This document shows, one piece after another, positions 1 through 7,604 of a stretch of 13,148 nucleotides of DNA. The stretch's first letter is position 1; each line of letters opens with the position of its first letter. The notes below the pieces were generated by a model. The model was not told the DNA's origin and made no database searches. It worked only from the letters and a program-made list of their open reading frames with translations. Source of the stretch: Aquirufa sp. (GTDB lineage Bacteria > Bacteroidota > Bacteroidia > Cytophagales > Spirosomataceae); NCBI GenBank assembly GCA_030833145.1, contig JAURHT010000050.1, positions 1-13,148 on the forward strand, written 5' to 3'. Made by a program: the position numbers and the translations under genes.

Positions 1-421
1 CGCGAATTTATTGTACGATCCATCGCACTTTGTGTTACAGGCTTTGGACTACAAACAATACATCGACTTCTACCACGAGCGCATCAAGATGTTCCACGTA
101 AAAGACGCTGAGTTTAATCCAACAGGTAAGCAAGGAGTATACGGTGGTTACCAATCTTGGATTAACCGCGCAGGCCGTTTCCGCTCTTTGGGCGACGGAC
201 AAGTCGATTTCAAAAGCATCTTCTCTAAATTAACCCAATACGGATACGATGGATGGGCAGTGTTAGAATGGGAATGCTGTATCAAAGATCCTGTTCAAGG
301 AGCTACGGAGGGTGCGCCGTTCATCGCGAGCCACATCATCAAAGCAACCGAAAAGGTCTTCGATGATTTCGCAGGAACCGGAGCAGACGAAGAGTTTAAT
401 AAAAAGATTTTAGGTCTATAA
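1..421 (+). CDS. Sugar phosphate isomerase/epimerase family protein, C-terminal part
   Basis: This is the last 139 or so residues of a xylose-isomerase-like TIM barrel (AP endonuclease 2 superfamily). The reading frame is open to the left edge (first full codon at base 2), so the true start lies outside the window; the TTG at 11 is only an internal Leu. Visible pieces typical of the superfamily are a metal-ligand type DPSH near the start, the strand KMFHVKDAE with a His and an Asp, a GDGQVDF turn before the next helix, and a closing strand WAVLEWECC with a Glu. In Bacteroidota, such proteins often sit beside Gfo/Idh oxidoreductases and act on sugars or inositols; the substrate cannot be told from this fragment. 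The next gene follows after 34 nt on the same strand and probably shares the transcript. The family assignment is firm, the exact reaction unknown. Confidence 0.85.
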   Translation, partial: ANLLYDPSHFVLQALDYKQYIDFYHERIKMFHVKDAEFNPTGKQGVYGGYQSWINRAGRFRSLGDGQVDFKSIFSKLTQYGYDGWAVLEWECCIKDPVQGATEGAPFIASHIIKATEKVFDDFAGTGADEEFNKKILGL

Positions 422-455
422 TCAATAATATCACCCTTTAAACCCATTTACTACT

Positions 456-977
456 ATGAAAAAATTCATTGTACTCTTATTAGCCTCTGCCTCATTTATG
501 GCATGTAAGGAACAAAGTTCTAAAAACGAAAATCATCCTATCGGATTTGATATGGCTGGTGGTGTGGGAAGAACAGCTCTTTATGGAGGAGATACAGCCC
601 ATGTTGCTATCTTCGAAAATTACATCAAAGCGCTCAATGATCGTGATACAGCTACCCTTCGTAGTTTAGAATCGCCAGATAGTTTACAAATTTACATTCC
701 TGGTGGCGAGGTACTTACCTCTGGTGATGCCTATATTCAATTTATGGCTAAATATTTTACAGAAATGAACCCAAAGTGGCAATTAAACTTTGCCATGGCT
801 AGCACCTTAACAGATAAAAATGGCAAAGTAAGCGATTGGGTAACTTCTTCTGGCACGGTAACACATACCGTTGATGGAAAAGAAACGAAAGTAAACAGAT
901 ACTTTGATGCTAATATCGTGAATGGCAAAATTCAAAAAATGTACGTTACCGAAAGACAATTAGCTCCAGGTGAGTAA
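456..977 (+). CDS. Lipoprotein with NTF2/SnoaL-like domain
   Basis: A 173-aa exported protein. It starts with a short lipoprotein signal peptide (MKK, hydrophobic stretch to residue 16) and has the putative lipidated Cys at 17 (FMAC). Residues about 50-165 have the layout of the NTF2/SnoaL-like cone fold: an initial helix (IFENYIKALNDRDTATLRSL), a loop ending in a short strand with IPGGEV, a second helix (DAYIQFMAKYF), and then long alternating strands ending in KMYVTERQL. These domains bind small molecules or act as isomerases, but no catalytic Asp/His pair can be assigned with confidence, so no function is given. It lies 34 nt behind the isomerase-like gene and is followed by a strong terminator, so it is probably the last gene of that operon. 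The ATG is preferred because it gives a clean signal peptide. Confidence 0.8.
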   Translation: MKKFIVLLLASASFMACKEQSSKNENHPIGFDMAGGVGRTALYGGDTAHVAIFENYIKALNDRDTATLRSLESPDSLQIYIPGGEVLTSGDAYIQFMAKYFTEMNPKWQLNFAMASTLTDKNGKVSDWVTSSGTVTHTVDGKETKVNRYFDANIVNGKIQKMYVTERQLAPGE

Positions 978-999
978 CTTGACCTTTAAAACGATCAAC

Positions 1000-1029
1000 A
1001 AAAAGGCCTCTACTAGTAGAGGCCTTTTT
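1000..1029. terminator. Bidirectional intrinsic terminator
   Basis: A perfect 30-nt palindrome whose left arm is AAAAAGGCCTCTACT and whose right arm is its exact reverse complement. The GC-rich core GGCCTCTAC is flanked by A5 on the left and T5 on the right. On the + strand it continues TTTTTATTTTG, and on the - strand TTTTTGTTG, so it can stop transcription in both directions. It lies between the stop of the lipoprotein gene (977) and the stop of the convergent DoxX-like gene (1054), exactly where such an element is expected. Confidence 0.93.
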
Positions 1030-1053
1030 ATTTTGCATTCACTAGCGCTGAAC

Positions 1054-1479
1054 CTATTCTTTACTCAAAACATAAACAAACCAAGCCGCGGATAGCAACA
1101 CCACATTTTTGATAATGTATTGACCTGTTAATGTTAAAGCAAAAAAAGATTGCCACGTATCTTCAACCAGAAACAATACTGGTAAAAAGGTTGTAAATAA
1201 GTGGGCAATCATCACCCAGAAAGCAACTTTAGTCAAACGAGGAGACAACCATAACATTCCGATTGCACACTCACCTATCCCTAAAATCAATAGGAACGTC
1301 TGAATACCCATAAAGGGCTCTAACGTGATATTAAAAAGCTTCGTCACTAATCCTTCTGCGGGAGAAGTTCCTAACACTTTCAAGAATCCAAACCAAATAT
1401 ACACCACCGCGATCATCGCGCGATTAAACCAAGCTGCAGTTAAGAGCGCTTGAAGGCGTGTTTTGCTAATTGTTACCAT
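1054..1479 (-). CDS. DoxX-like four-helix membrane protein
   Basis: A 141-aa integral membrane protein with four likely transmembrane helices at about residues 18-37, 57-78, 83-105 and 119-138, the arrangement of the DoxX/DoxD and DUF417 (YkgB-like) group. Family-like features are the first helix ending in YIWFGFLKVLG followed by an AEGLV turn, the GIGECAIGMLWL second helix with a buried Glu, and a last helix opening with IIKNVVLL. Members are linked to respiratory quinone or thiol redox functions, but most are uncharacterised. It starts 48 nt behind the haloperoxidase gene on the same strand with no terminator between them, so co-transcription is likely but not shown. The ATG at 1479 gives a basic N-terminus before the first helix. 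DUF417 versus DoxX proper cannot be decided by eye. Confidence 0.78.
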   Translation of the reverse strand: MVTISKTRLQALLTAAWFNRAMIAVVYIWFGFLKVLGTSPAEGLVTKLFNITLEPFMGIQTFLLILGIGECAIGMLWLSPRLTKVAFWVMIAHLFTTFLPVLFLVEDTWQSFFALTLTGQYIIKNVVLLSAAWFVYVLSKE

Positions 1480-1527
1480 AGTGTAAAAATATTTATTGAG
1501 AATAAATCAAAAAATGACCTTAGTCAA

Positions 1528-3036
1528 TTAATTGGCCCCATCCGCGTTCGCTTTTTGAACAGCAAATGCTCCTATGGCCTTTCCGTGTTTACCACCCATC
1601 GAACAATCCACTCGGAAGTGAATCAAACCGTAAACCCGAGAATCAGATGCTTGTTGCGCATTCGCCATAAAAGTATTGGCTCTATCCGGGAATAAGGATG
1701 CTAATACGGTCGCAGCAGCGAATGAGAAGGTAGAGTGCCCAGAGGTATAACTAGGGAAATTAGGCAGTCCAACAGAGGTCTTCAAATCGAACTGCTGTGG
1801 GCGAGGACTATAATAGAAGTACTTTGTTTCCCAACAGGCTACACCAGCGTCCATTAAAGCCGTCCCTACATACGCTAACATACGCGCCATTCGAACTTCA
1901 GAGTATTTCGCTTCTACCCCAGCCTCACAAGCATAGCGATGCCAGTGCCCTGGTGGCGTATAAGAACCTGGACCATCTGCCCAGTAATTTGCAATAGCAG
2001 CTTGATCCCTTGTTTGGGTTTTGCTTATTGTCTGCAATTCTGCTAAATCTTTATTAAAAGCCTCGGAACCTGGCAAATAAGGAATTGTAGGACGAATTGA
2101 TTCTAAGGTAGCTCGGTCAAAATTCCATGTTTTCACGGCACCATAATTAGGCAACATGGGTGGTCGAGCAGGTAATTCTTGACTCGCCCAAACGGTTGTA
2201 AATCCAAGTGATTTTGCATGTGCAATCAAATCTGGTACAATTGCTTGGTTATTTGCCGCACTCATTCCATCTGTTTTGGCTCTTGCCATTACCTTTGCAG
2301 CCACTGCGGCACCTAAATTAGCCCCAGCAGTCACATCGGAATTCACATTCGTTTTTGCCCAAATCAGTGCGTTTTTCGCTTCTGCTAACTTAGCCGCTAG
2401 GAAGGGCCCCTCACCTGGGAACATCGCTAATAAAATCACATAACTCGCTTGTGCCACCACCGCATCTTCAGAAGGATAGGCTGGCAAAGTAGAAACTGGC
2501 AGCAAGGGTTTAATGGAAGCATCCATAACGGATGGTGCCGGGCGATTGTACTGGTATTTATATTTCCAGGCACTCACTAAAGCATCGTATTGTGCTACAC
2601 TTAGGTAGGCTAAAGCCCTTGCTGTATAAGGCGGATTTGCAAAAGGGAATTTTGGATCTGCCAAAGGATTCGCTGCATCAGGCACCGGATAAACACCCGC
2701 AGCATTCGCTGCTGGGGGAATATTATACCTTGCCGCTAATTCCCTAGCAATTTCATTCCAACGTAAAACCGAACCTGCACCCCAATAGAGTACCGCTGCT
2801 TTTTGAGAGGCCGTGATCTCGATGGCCTTCAATGAATCCACTTCTTTCTTATAATCGGCATCCGAATTTAAGGCAGGCACTACCACTTCTGTAGGATTAG
2901 TTAATACAAACGTTTTCCAATTACCAGCTGGATCATCGACTTTAGCTGGAGAATAGGGTTCGATAATCGATTCAGAGACCGATTTATCGCAGGATACTAA
3001 ACCCAGTAGTATCCATAAACATAACATATATCTCAT
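1528..3036 (-). CDS. Vanadium-dependent haloperoxidase / PAP2-family lipoprotein
   Basis: A 502-aa exported enzyme of the vanadium haloperoxidase/acid phosphatase superfamily. The chosen ATG (3036-3034) follows the stop of the upstream gene by one base and gives a lipoprotein signal peptide with LVSC and Cys16; an open frame reaches back to 3105 but would lack a signal peptide and overlap the neighbour. All pocket residues are present near the C-terminus: Lys405 and Arg412 in K-x6-RP, Ser432-Gly433-His434 in the loop after PSYT, then Arg467, His473 and Asp477 in SR-x5-HFR-x-D. These would bind vanadate (or phosphate), with one His as axial ligand and the other as acid-base. Residues about 151-258 look like a degenerate copy of the same domain: K-x6-RP is kept but PSGH reads PSED and the second Arg/His is gone. 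Halogenation with peroxide is the family expectation; phosphatase activity cannot be excluded. Confidence 0.9.
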   Translation of the reverse strand: MRYMLCLWILLGLVSCDKSVSESIIEPYSPAKVDDPAGNWKTFVLTNPTEVVVPALNSDADYKKEVDSLKAIEITASQKAAVLYWGAGSVLRWNEIARELAARYNIPPAANAAGVYPVPDAANPLADPKFPFANPPYTARALAYLSVAQYDALVSAWKYKYQYNRPAPSVMDASIKPLLPVSTLPAYPSEDAVVAQASYVILLAMFPGEGPFLAAKLAEAKNALIWAKTNVNSDVTAGANLGAAVAAKVMARAKTDGMSAANNQAIVPDLIAHAKSLGFTTVWASQELPARPPMLPNYGAVKTWNFDRATLESIRPTIPYLPGSEAFNKDLAELQTISKTQTRDQAAIANYWADGPGSYTPPGHWHRYACEAGVEAKYSEVRMARMLAYVGTALMDAGVACWETKYFYYSPRPQQFDLKTSVGLPNFPSYTSGHSTFSFAAATVLASLFPDRANTFMANAQQASDSRVYGLIHFRVDCSMGGKHGKAIGAFAVQKANADGAN

Positions 3037-3037
3037 C

Positions 3038-3922
3038 TTATTTGACTTTAAAAAGGTATAATAAACCAATGGAAATGGTCGTACTTTGACCCACATTTTG
3101 GCCATCGACTACATAGGCAACGCGCGCATTCACCCCAATGGACTTAGGTTGGTATTTTCCATACATTCCCACCGTAGTCATCGTCATATCATTCGTCAAA
3201 AAAGGCATATCATTCCGACGAATATCATCCCCTTTTGTACACGAAAAATGTTCAGCAAATACCTCCAGTTGATTATCTTTTTTTAGATAGCCCAAACGAA
3301 GAGCAGCATCAAAGGCATCCGGAACAGCAACCTGATTGGTTTGGTACAACTTAGAACCCGCTAAATAGGCATCACGATCAGCTTTCACCTGACTTCTAGC
3401 TTGATAAGCAATCGAAGAATTAACATATAAATGATTGGGTAAAGCATAAGAAAGCATTCCGCGGACAACGAGCGTTTTTGCCCCTAATCCAATCGACATA
3501 GGCATAAAATCTGGCACATAATTCGTCACCGGGATACTGAATCCCACCACACCATGGGCCGTAATGCCATGATAAGCCTTCGTTTTTGACTTTACAAACA
3601 CAGAGGCATCTTGAAAACCTTCCTGTCCCATTAAATTGCCTTGGCTCGCATCTGTTTTCACATAAGGAATCATTGCCATCACATTGATGTCCCGAGTAAT
3701 TCCATAGGCAATCATTGCCGTAGCCGATTGAGTCGTTAATCGGCCAATATTGGGATTATCCCGTTTCAATCCATTTTCCCAATAATTTGTCCAAGAGCTA
3801 TTTCCATAGATCAAGGCACCACAAGCTAATTTTTTGTTCATATAAATAGCGTCATGAGGCATTTGTGCCTTTAATTCGACGAAACCTACTAAACAAAGAA
3901 GTAGTACTACAACCTTTCTCAT
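3038..3922 (-). CDS. Outer-membrane beta-barrel protein, MetA-pathway/transporter type
   Basis: A 294-aa protein with a signal peptide (basic MRK, hydrophobic core, likely cleavage LKA|Q at 19/20). The rest is a run of amphipathic strands of alternating small/aromatic and polar residues separated by tight turns, for example TTVGMYGKY and ISIGLLYLF, ending five residues after a near-terminal Phe. This fits the Phenol_MetA_deg-like or 'transporter' beta-barrel family, whose members are thought to pass hydrophobic or organic compounds through the outer membrane. It begins 11 nt behind the first barrel gene and ends one base before the haloperoxidase start, so the three are almost surely co-translated from one message. 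No substrate can be deduced; its neighbours make passage of a halide-, peroxide- or phosphoester-related compound a guess. Confidence 0.8.
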   Translation of the reverse strand: MRKVVVLLLCLVGFVELKAQMPHDAIYMNKKLACGALIYGNSSWTNYWENGLKRDNPNIGRLTTQSATAMIAYGITRDINVMAMIPYVKTDASQGNLMGQEGFQDASVFVKSKTKAYHGITAHGVVGFSIPVTNYVPDFMPMSIGLGAKTLVVRGMLSYALPNHLYVNSSIAYQARSQVKADRDAYLAGSKLYQTNQVAVPDAFDAALRLGYLKKDNQLEVFAEHFSCTKGDDIRRNDMPFLTNDMTMTTVGMYGKYQPKSIGVNARVAYVVDGQNVGQSTTISIGLLYLFKVK

Positions 3923-3933
3923 ACTACTGGAAT

Positions 3934-5034
3934 TTAAAAACGGTGTGTTACCGTAGCGGAAATAAAGTAGTCTGCAAAGGCTGCATCTCCATGTTTTCCA
4001 GTCACCCAGTCATTTGCACTTTTAATACGATTACGTTGTGTAGCGATGGGCAAAGAAACAAAAAGAGTATTCTTTGCACTAGAGTAGCTGATGCCTGGTT
4101 CAATCGAGAAAATATAACCTGGACGACGGAAACCATCTGAATCCCCAATTAAATCATACGCTGGAACACCTTCAATACGTGCCCCCAAGGTTGCACCAAT
4201 ACCTGCTTTGGGAGCCAAAGCATAGTTCAAACCTAATCGACCTGCATACTGATCTGAAACCGACATATAGTGCACCATTTCATCTGTTACGGCTTTGTCT
4301 GGCGCAACGTTAGAGGCACTATTTACATTTTTAGGATTGGACATATAGAACCCATTGTAGTATAAAGAGGTACGATTGAAGAGTTGTTGATACCCTTGAA
4401 TTTCTAAGTTGATACCCACACCACCATCGCCTAATTGAATGGATTGATCCACCGCTTTGGTAATCGTATAATCAGATCCATCTGATTTACGGCGATGAAA
4501 TTCATCTTGCACGTTCCAATCTCCAGTAGGCAATTTCAGGCCTAAGCCAACTGAAAAATTACCTTTCATATGTTTCAAAGGATCTAATACCCAGTAAGAA
4601 GCTGTCAAACGTGCATCTCCAATTCCGTTAGCCATAGTCCCAAAACGCTTTTGAGCCGGATTACCCGCCACCGCATTACCATAATGCTCATACATCGAAC
4701 TTCTGTAATTGAAGCTCAAAGGCAGGTTAAATGCTACAGAAAGTCGATCCGTTACCGAATAAGTTACCCCTAAATCAAAACCTTGCTGGTCATTGATTAC
4801 GTTCGTTCCTGCCGCTTCACGTGCTGGTTGGTAATCTGCCCCTATATAATGTTTGTAGGAATGTAGACTTCTAAAACCTACTGAAACTTGCCATTGACCC
4901 GGATGCATCATCGAATTCGAGTTTGCGCCCGTACCCACAGAACAGCTCATATGACGAACTGCTACACAACCTTGACCTAAAGAACTAGACGTAAATACTC
5001 CCACACATAGGAGTGCTAAAATAATATTTTTCAT
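3934..5034 (-). CDS. Outer-membrane beta-barrel protein with N-terminal Cys pair
   Basis: A 366-aa exported barrel. The signal peptide spans about residues 1-20 (MKN, LALLCVGVF core, SLG|Q cleavage), so Cys23 would be residue 3 of the mature chain. It lacks a proper lipobox (GQGC), so lipidation is unlikely. A short segment G-C-V-A-V-R-H-M-S-C (22-31) carries two Cys with a His and a Met between them. The body alternates amphipathic strands and loops, with the phrases LPLSFNYRSS, GLGLKLPTGDW and GIGDARLTASY that are usual in MetA-type/transporter barrels, and ends in a C-terminal Phe (THRF) as for many outer-membrane barrels. It is the first gene of the haloperoxidase cluster, behind a 74-nt gap that holds two tandem palindromes. 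Function is unknown; the paralogous second barrel downstream suggests two transport routes or two halves of one system. Confidence 0.8.
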   Translation of the reverse strand: MKNIILALLCVGVFTSSSLGQGCVAVRHMSCSVGTGANSNSMMHPGQWQVSVGFRSLHSYKHYIGADYQPAREAAGTNVINDQQGFDLGVTYSVTDRLSVAFNLPLSFNYRSSMYEHYGNAVAGNPAQKRFGTMANGIGDARLTASYWVLDPLKHMKGNFSVGLGLKLPTGDWNVQDEFHRRKSDGSDYTITKAVDQSIQLGDGGVGINLEIQGYQQLFNRTSLYYNGFYMSNPKNVNSASNVAPDKAVTDEMVHYMSVSDQYAGRLGLNYALAPKAGIGATLGARIEGVPAYDLIGDSDGFRRPGYIFSIEPGISYSSAKNTLFVSLPIATQRNRIKSANDWVTGKHGDAAFADYFISATVTHRF

Positions 5035-5061
5035 TTTGCTTAATTTTAAAATAATACACGA

Positions 5062-5089
5062 TGTCCCGGGACAGAATTGTCCTAGGAAA
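5062..5089. promoter_or_regulatory. Putative operator: two tandem TGTCC-N2-GGAnA palindromes
   Basis: Upstream of the first barrel gene lie the perfect palindrome TGTCCCGGGACA (5062-5073) and, exactly 16 bp further, the one-mismatch copy TGTCCTAGGAAA (5078-5089). The inner arms also pair with each other (GGACA, 4 nt, TGTCC at 5069-5082). The centres lie 33-50 bp upstream of the ATG at 5034, a plausible place for a repressor or activator dimer pair. No T tract follows in either direction, so it is not a terminator. A poor match to the Bacteroidota promoter (TTTG at 5102-5099, then 19 nt, then CAATTCTG against TAnnTTTG at 5079-5072) overlaps it. The regulator is not in the window. Confidence 0.5.
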
Positions 5090-5108
5090 AAAGGGAATCA
5101 AAGAAAAA

Positions 5109-5627
5109 TTAAGCTTGCCGTGGGGGCGAGAAGAAATTAGACGATATGTCCTGAGTAGACAAAATAGGATGAGCGGGAGCATCGATTGAAGCAGGCCATT
5201 CCATAATATAAAGAACCCAGCCAGACGACTGAGCACAATATTCTTTCACTAGGGTATTGATTAATTTCGTTTTGGCTGGTGTAGAACCTGGCTCATCGCT
5301 TAAATGTTCGTTTACTTGCTCCGCCAAATCAAAGAAATTCTCACGGGCATTGCGGTCTTTCACCATGACCGTTACCAAGGTGTCATTTTCCACCTTGCGC
5401 TCCTTCATTTCGTAGAATTCGTCGCCTTGGCGAACAGAACCTTCTACTTCTTCTGAGGATACCCAGTCCGTTTGGTAAGGTAAATTGATAGGGATTTTAA
5501 CAACTACCGTCTCTTCCGTTTCCGGATCGATCGCAACAGTGTTGCCCTCCGATAAATACTGCAATGCGAAACCGCCTGCTTGGTAAAGCAGCACAGAGAA
5601 TAGCATTATGGCAAGTATTTTCTTCAT
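5109..5627 (-). CDS. Uncharacterised exported protein
   Basis: A 172-aa protein with a hydrophobic N-terminal segment (residues about 4-24) that is either a signal peptide or a membrane anchor, followed by a soluble acidic domain. A conserved-looking stretch is VVKIPINLPYQTDW (about 47-60), then strands around DEFYEMKERKVENDTLVTVMV, a helical part from RENFFDLAEQVNEHL, and a proline-rich tail ending SPPRQA. From memory, similar small exported proteins with a P-x-N-L-P-Y-Q-T-D-W signature are widespread in Bacteroidota and uncharacterised; this should be treated as recollection. It follows dnaG by 17 nt and is probably the last gene of that operon, while the haloperoxidase cluster starts 74 nt further on. 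No enzymatic motif is visible. Confidence 0.72.
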   Translation of the reverse strand: MKKILAIMLFSVLLYQAGGFALQYLSEGNTVAIDPETEETVVVKIPINLPYQTDWVSSEEVEGSVRQGDEFYEMKERKVENDTLVTVMVKDRNARENFFDLAEQVNEHLSDEPGSTPAKTKLINTLVKEYCAQSSGWVLYIMEWPASIDAPAHPILSTQDISSNFFSPPRQA

Positions 5628-5644
5628 TCTAAGGCAAAAATAGC

Positions 5645-7603
5645 CTATTTTTCAATAACAGTACCCAATTCCTGAGAAATATTTTTCTGAATTTCCTTCA
5701 ACCGGATGAATTCAAGTAATACTTCGTCCATTTCTGATGCATCTGCGTTCAATGAATCTAATTTGCTCAAGATCTCCTGCAAATGTTGGTCATTATACAC
5801 TTTTCTAAGGCGCAATACATTCTTATAGGCTAAATCCTCTAACAATTCTTCATCGGTATTCACCCGAATCTCGTGCTTGTCTTTCCATTCAGAAGACAAA
5901 GCATGCTTTTCAGACGAGATATTAATCGAGAAAGATTGAATTTCTTCGTCTGTATGGTGCAGGAAGAAATCAGGTTTAGGAGCACGCTGAGCTCCAAATT
6001 CTTGCTTGCAAAGGTCGAGAATACGAATAAACAAAGGGGTTTGGAAAACCGTACCTTCTAATTCATCAATCAAATAATGTACGACTGTTAAACCCGGAGC
6101 CTTTTCTGGATTGATTTCCAAATGCCCATAATTAATCAATAACCGTACACATTCTAATTCTTGATAATAGGCTAAATTCTGAACTTGCGTCGTCTCGTCC
6201 TCATCAGCAAATGTGGGCTCAATCAATTGCCGCACCTCCGCATACTGCTGTGCGGAAATTTGCTGAGGATCTTGGCTCGCGCCCTTCATCTTTTTCAGCT
6301 GAATCTTATTCAATTCCGCTAAAAGAACATCCTCATCCATCCGCATCATCGTCGCGGTCTTTTGAATGAAAAGACTGCGCTGAATGGCATCCGGTATCTT
6401 TGAAATGGATTGCACCATTTCCTTAATCATTTCCGCTTTCTTAAAAGGGTCGTCCCCTGCTTCTTCTTTAAAGAGATTCGCTTGGAACGAGATCACATCC
6501 TTCGCTTCCTTCTTGATGTAGTCAATAAATGCCTCAGAACCGATCTTACGCACAAAGGAATCCGGGTCATTCCCTTCCGGGAATACGACTAAATTCACCT
6601 GCAAGCCTTCCTCTAAAATCAAGTCCATTCCGCGCAAGGCAGCCTTGATACCCGCAGAATCTCCATCGTAAAGAACGGTAACGTGCTGAGTAAAGCGACC
6701 AATTAGCTTGATCTGCTCGATGGTTAATGAAGTTCCTGATGATGCCACCACGTTTTTTATTCCTGCTTGGTGCAAGGAAATAACATCGGTATAACCCTCA
6801 ACTAAGTAGCAAACGTCTTTAGCCCGGATCTCATTCTTCGCTTGTGAGATACCATATAAAGTAGCTGACTTGTGGTAGACTTCCGTTTCCGGAGAGTTCA
6901 AGTATTTCGCCTGGTTCTTCGCGTCGTTTCGTAGGATACGAGCACCAAAGGCAATAATCTTACCCGACACATTGTGAATCGGAAAGATAACACGGTTACG
7001 GAAACGATCGTAGACCTTTCCTTCGTCATTCTTTTGGGTGACTAAACCCGCTTTTTCAATGATTTCCTGAGAAAAACCCTGTTTTAGGGCCGCTTTTAAG
7101 AAAGCATCCCAAGCTTCTGGGCTATAGCCTAAATCGAATGATTGAAGAGTAGCGTCAGAGAAACCGCGTTCCTTGAAATAAGGCAAGGCGATGGATTTCC
7201 CTTCGTCTGTATCGTATAATTGTTTTTTGAAGTATTCTTTCGCGTATTCGAGGATGATCAGTAGACTTTCGCGCTCATTCTGACGAACCAGCTGGTCGTC
7301 AGTCATTTCCTCTTCTTGGATGTCGATGCCGTATTTTTTGGCCAAATGGCGTAAAGCCTCTCCGTAACCCAGGCCTTCCATATCCATAATGAAACGCACG
7401 GAATCACCGGCTTTACCACAACCAAAACATTTGTAGATTCCCTTCGCTGGGGAAATAGAAAAAGAGGGCGTTTTCTCTCCATGGAAAGGACAGCAAGCCC
7501 AATAGTTCGCGCCTTTTTTCTTAATCGTTACATAATCCCCAATCACGTCTGCTACCGCAGCCGTTTGCTTAATTCGCTCGACGGTTTCGGGATCAATGCG
7601 CAT
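5645..7603 (-). CDS. dnaG: DNA primase DnaG
   Basis: A 652-aa bacterial primase that makes RNA primers at the replication fork. The N-terminal CHC2 zinc ribbon is intact, with ligands Cys38, His41, Cys59 and Cys62. The RNA polymerase/TOPRIM core follows: FRNRVIFPI at about 201-209, then LVEGYTD with Glu269 and Asp273, ASSGTSLT at 287-294, LYDGDSAG with Asp313 and Asp315, and GNDPDS with Asp346 and Asp348 for metal binding. Residues about 440-652 form a poorly conserved, largely helical C-terminal region that normally binds the DnaB helicase. The start at 7603 is supported by the typical opening IDPETVERIK. It comes one base after the stop of the nucleoside transporter gene (TAA-T-ATG), and not beside rpsU and rpoD as in enterobacteria. 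Confidence 0.98.
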   Translation of the reverse strand: MRIDPETVERIKQTAAVADVIGDYVTIKKKGANYWACCPFHGEKTPSFSISPAKGIYKCFGCGKAGDSVRFIMDMEGLGYGEALRHLAKKYGIDIQEEEMTDDQLVRQNERESLLIILEYAKEYFKKQLYDTDEGKSIALPYFKERGFSDATLQSFDLGYSPEAWDAFLKAALKQGFSQEIIEKAGLVTQKNDEGKVYDRFRNRVIFPIHNVSGKIIAFGARILRNDAKNQAKYLNSPETEVYHKSATLYGISQAKNEIRAKDVCYLVEGYTDVISLHQAGIKNVVASSGTSLTIEQIKLIGRFTQHVTVLYDGDSAGIKAALRGMDLILEEGLQVNLVVFPEGNDPDSFVRKIGSEAFIDYIKKEAKDVISFQANLFKEEAGDDPFKKAEMIKEMVQSISKIPDAIQRSLFIQKTATMMRMDEDVLLAELNKIQLKKMKGASQDPQQISAQQYAEVRQLIEPTFADEDETTQVQNLAYYQELECVRLLINYGHLEINPEKAPGLTVVHYLIDELEGTVFQTPLFIRILDLCKQEFGAQRAPKPDFFLHHTDEEIQSFSINISSEKHALSSEWKDKHEIRVNTDEELLEDLAYKNVLRLRKVYNDQHLQEILSKLDSLNADASEMDEVLLEFIRLKEIQKNISQELGTVIEK

Positions 7604-7604
7604 A

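Noticed and set aside
1491..1507. Inverted repeat ATTTATT-GAG-AATAAAT between the haloperoxidase and DoxX-like genes
   Set aside because: Seven A/T pairs only, no GC core and no T tract; too weak for a terminator and common in AT-rich gaps.
3037..3105. Upstream extension of the haloperoxidase frame to a start at 3105
   Set aside because: It would overlap the preceding barrel gene by 68 nt and bury the lipoprotein signal peptide inside the chain; the ATG at 3036 gives a proper lipobox and follows the upstream stop by one base.
4985..5236. Open frame of 83 codons on the - strand
   Set aside because: It overlaps the 172-aa gene and the barrel start in another frame, has low-complexity content and no domain; read as a shadow.
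5636..5652. A/T palindrome AAAAATAG-C-CTATTTTT over the dnaG stop codon
   Set aside because: The stem is nearly all A/T with a one-base centre that cannot form a loop without opening; probably chance at a stop codon.
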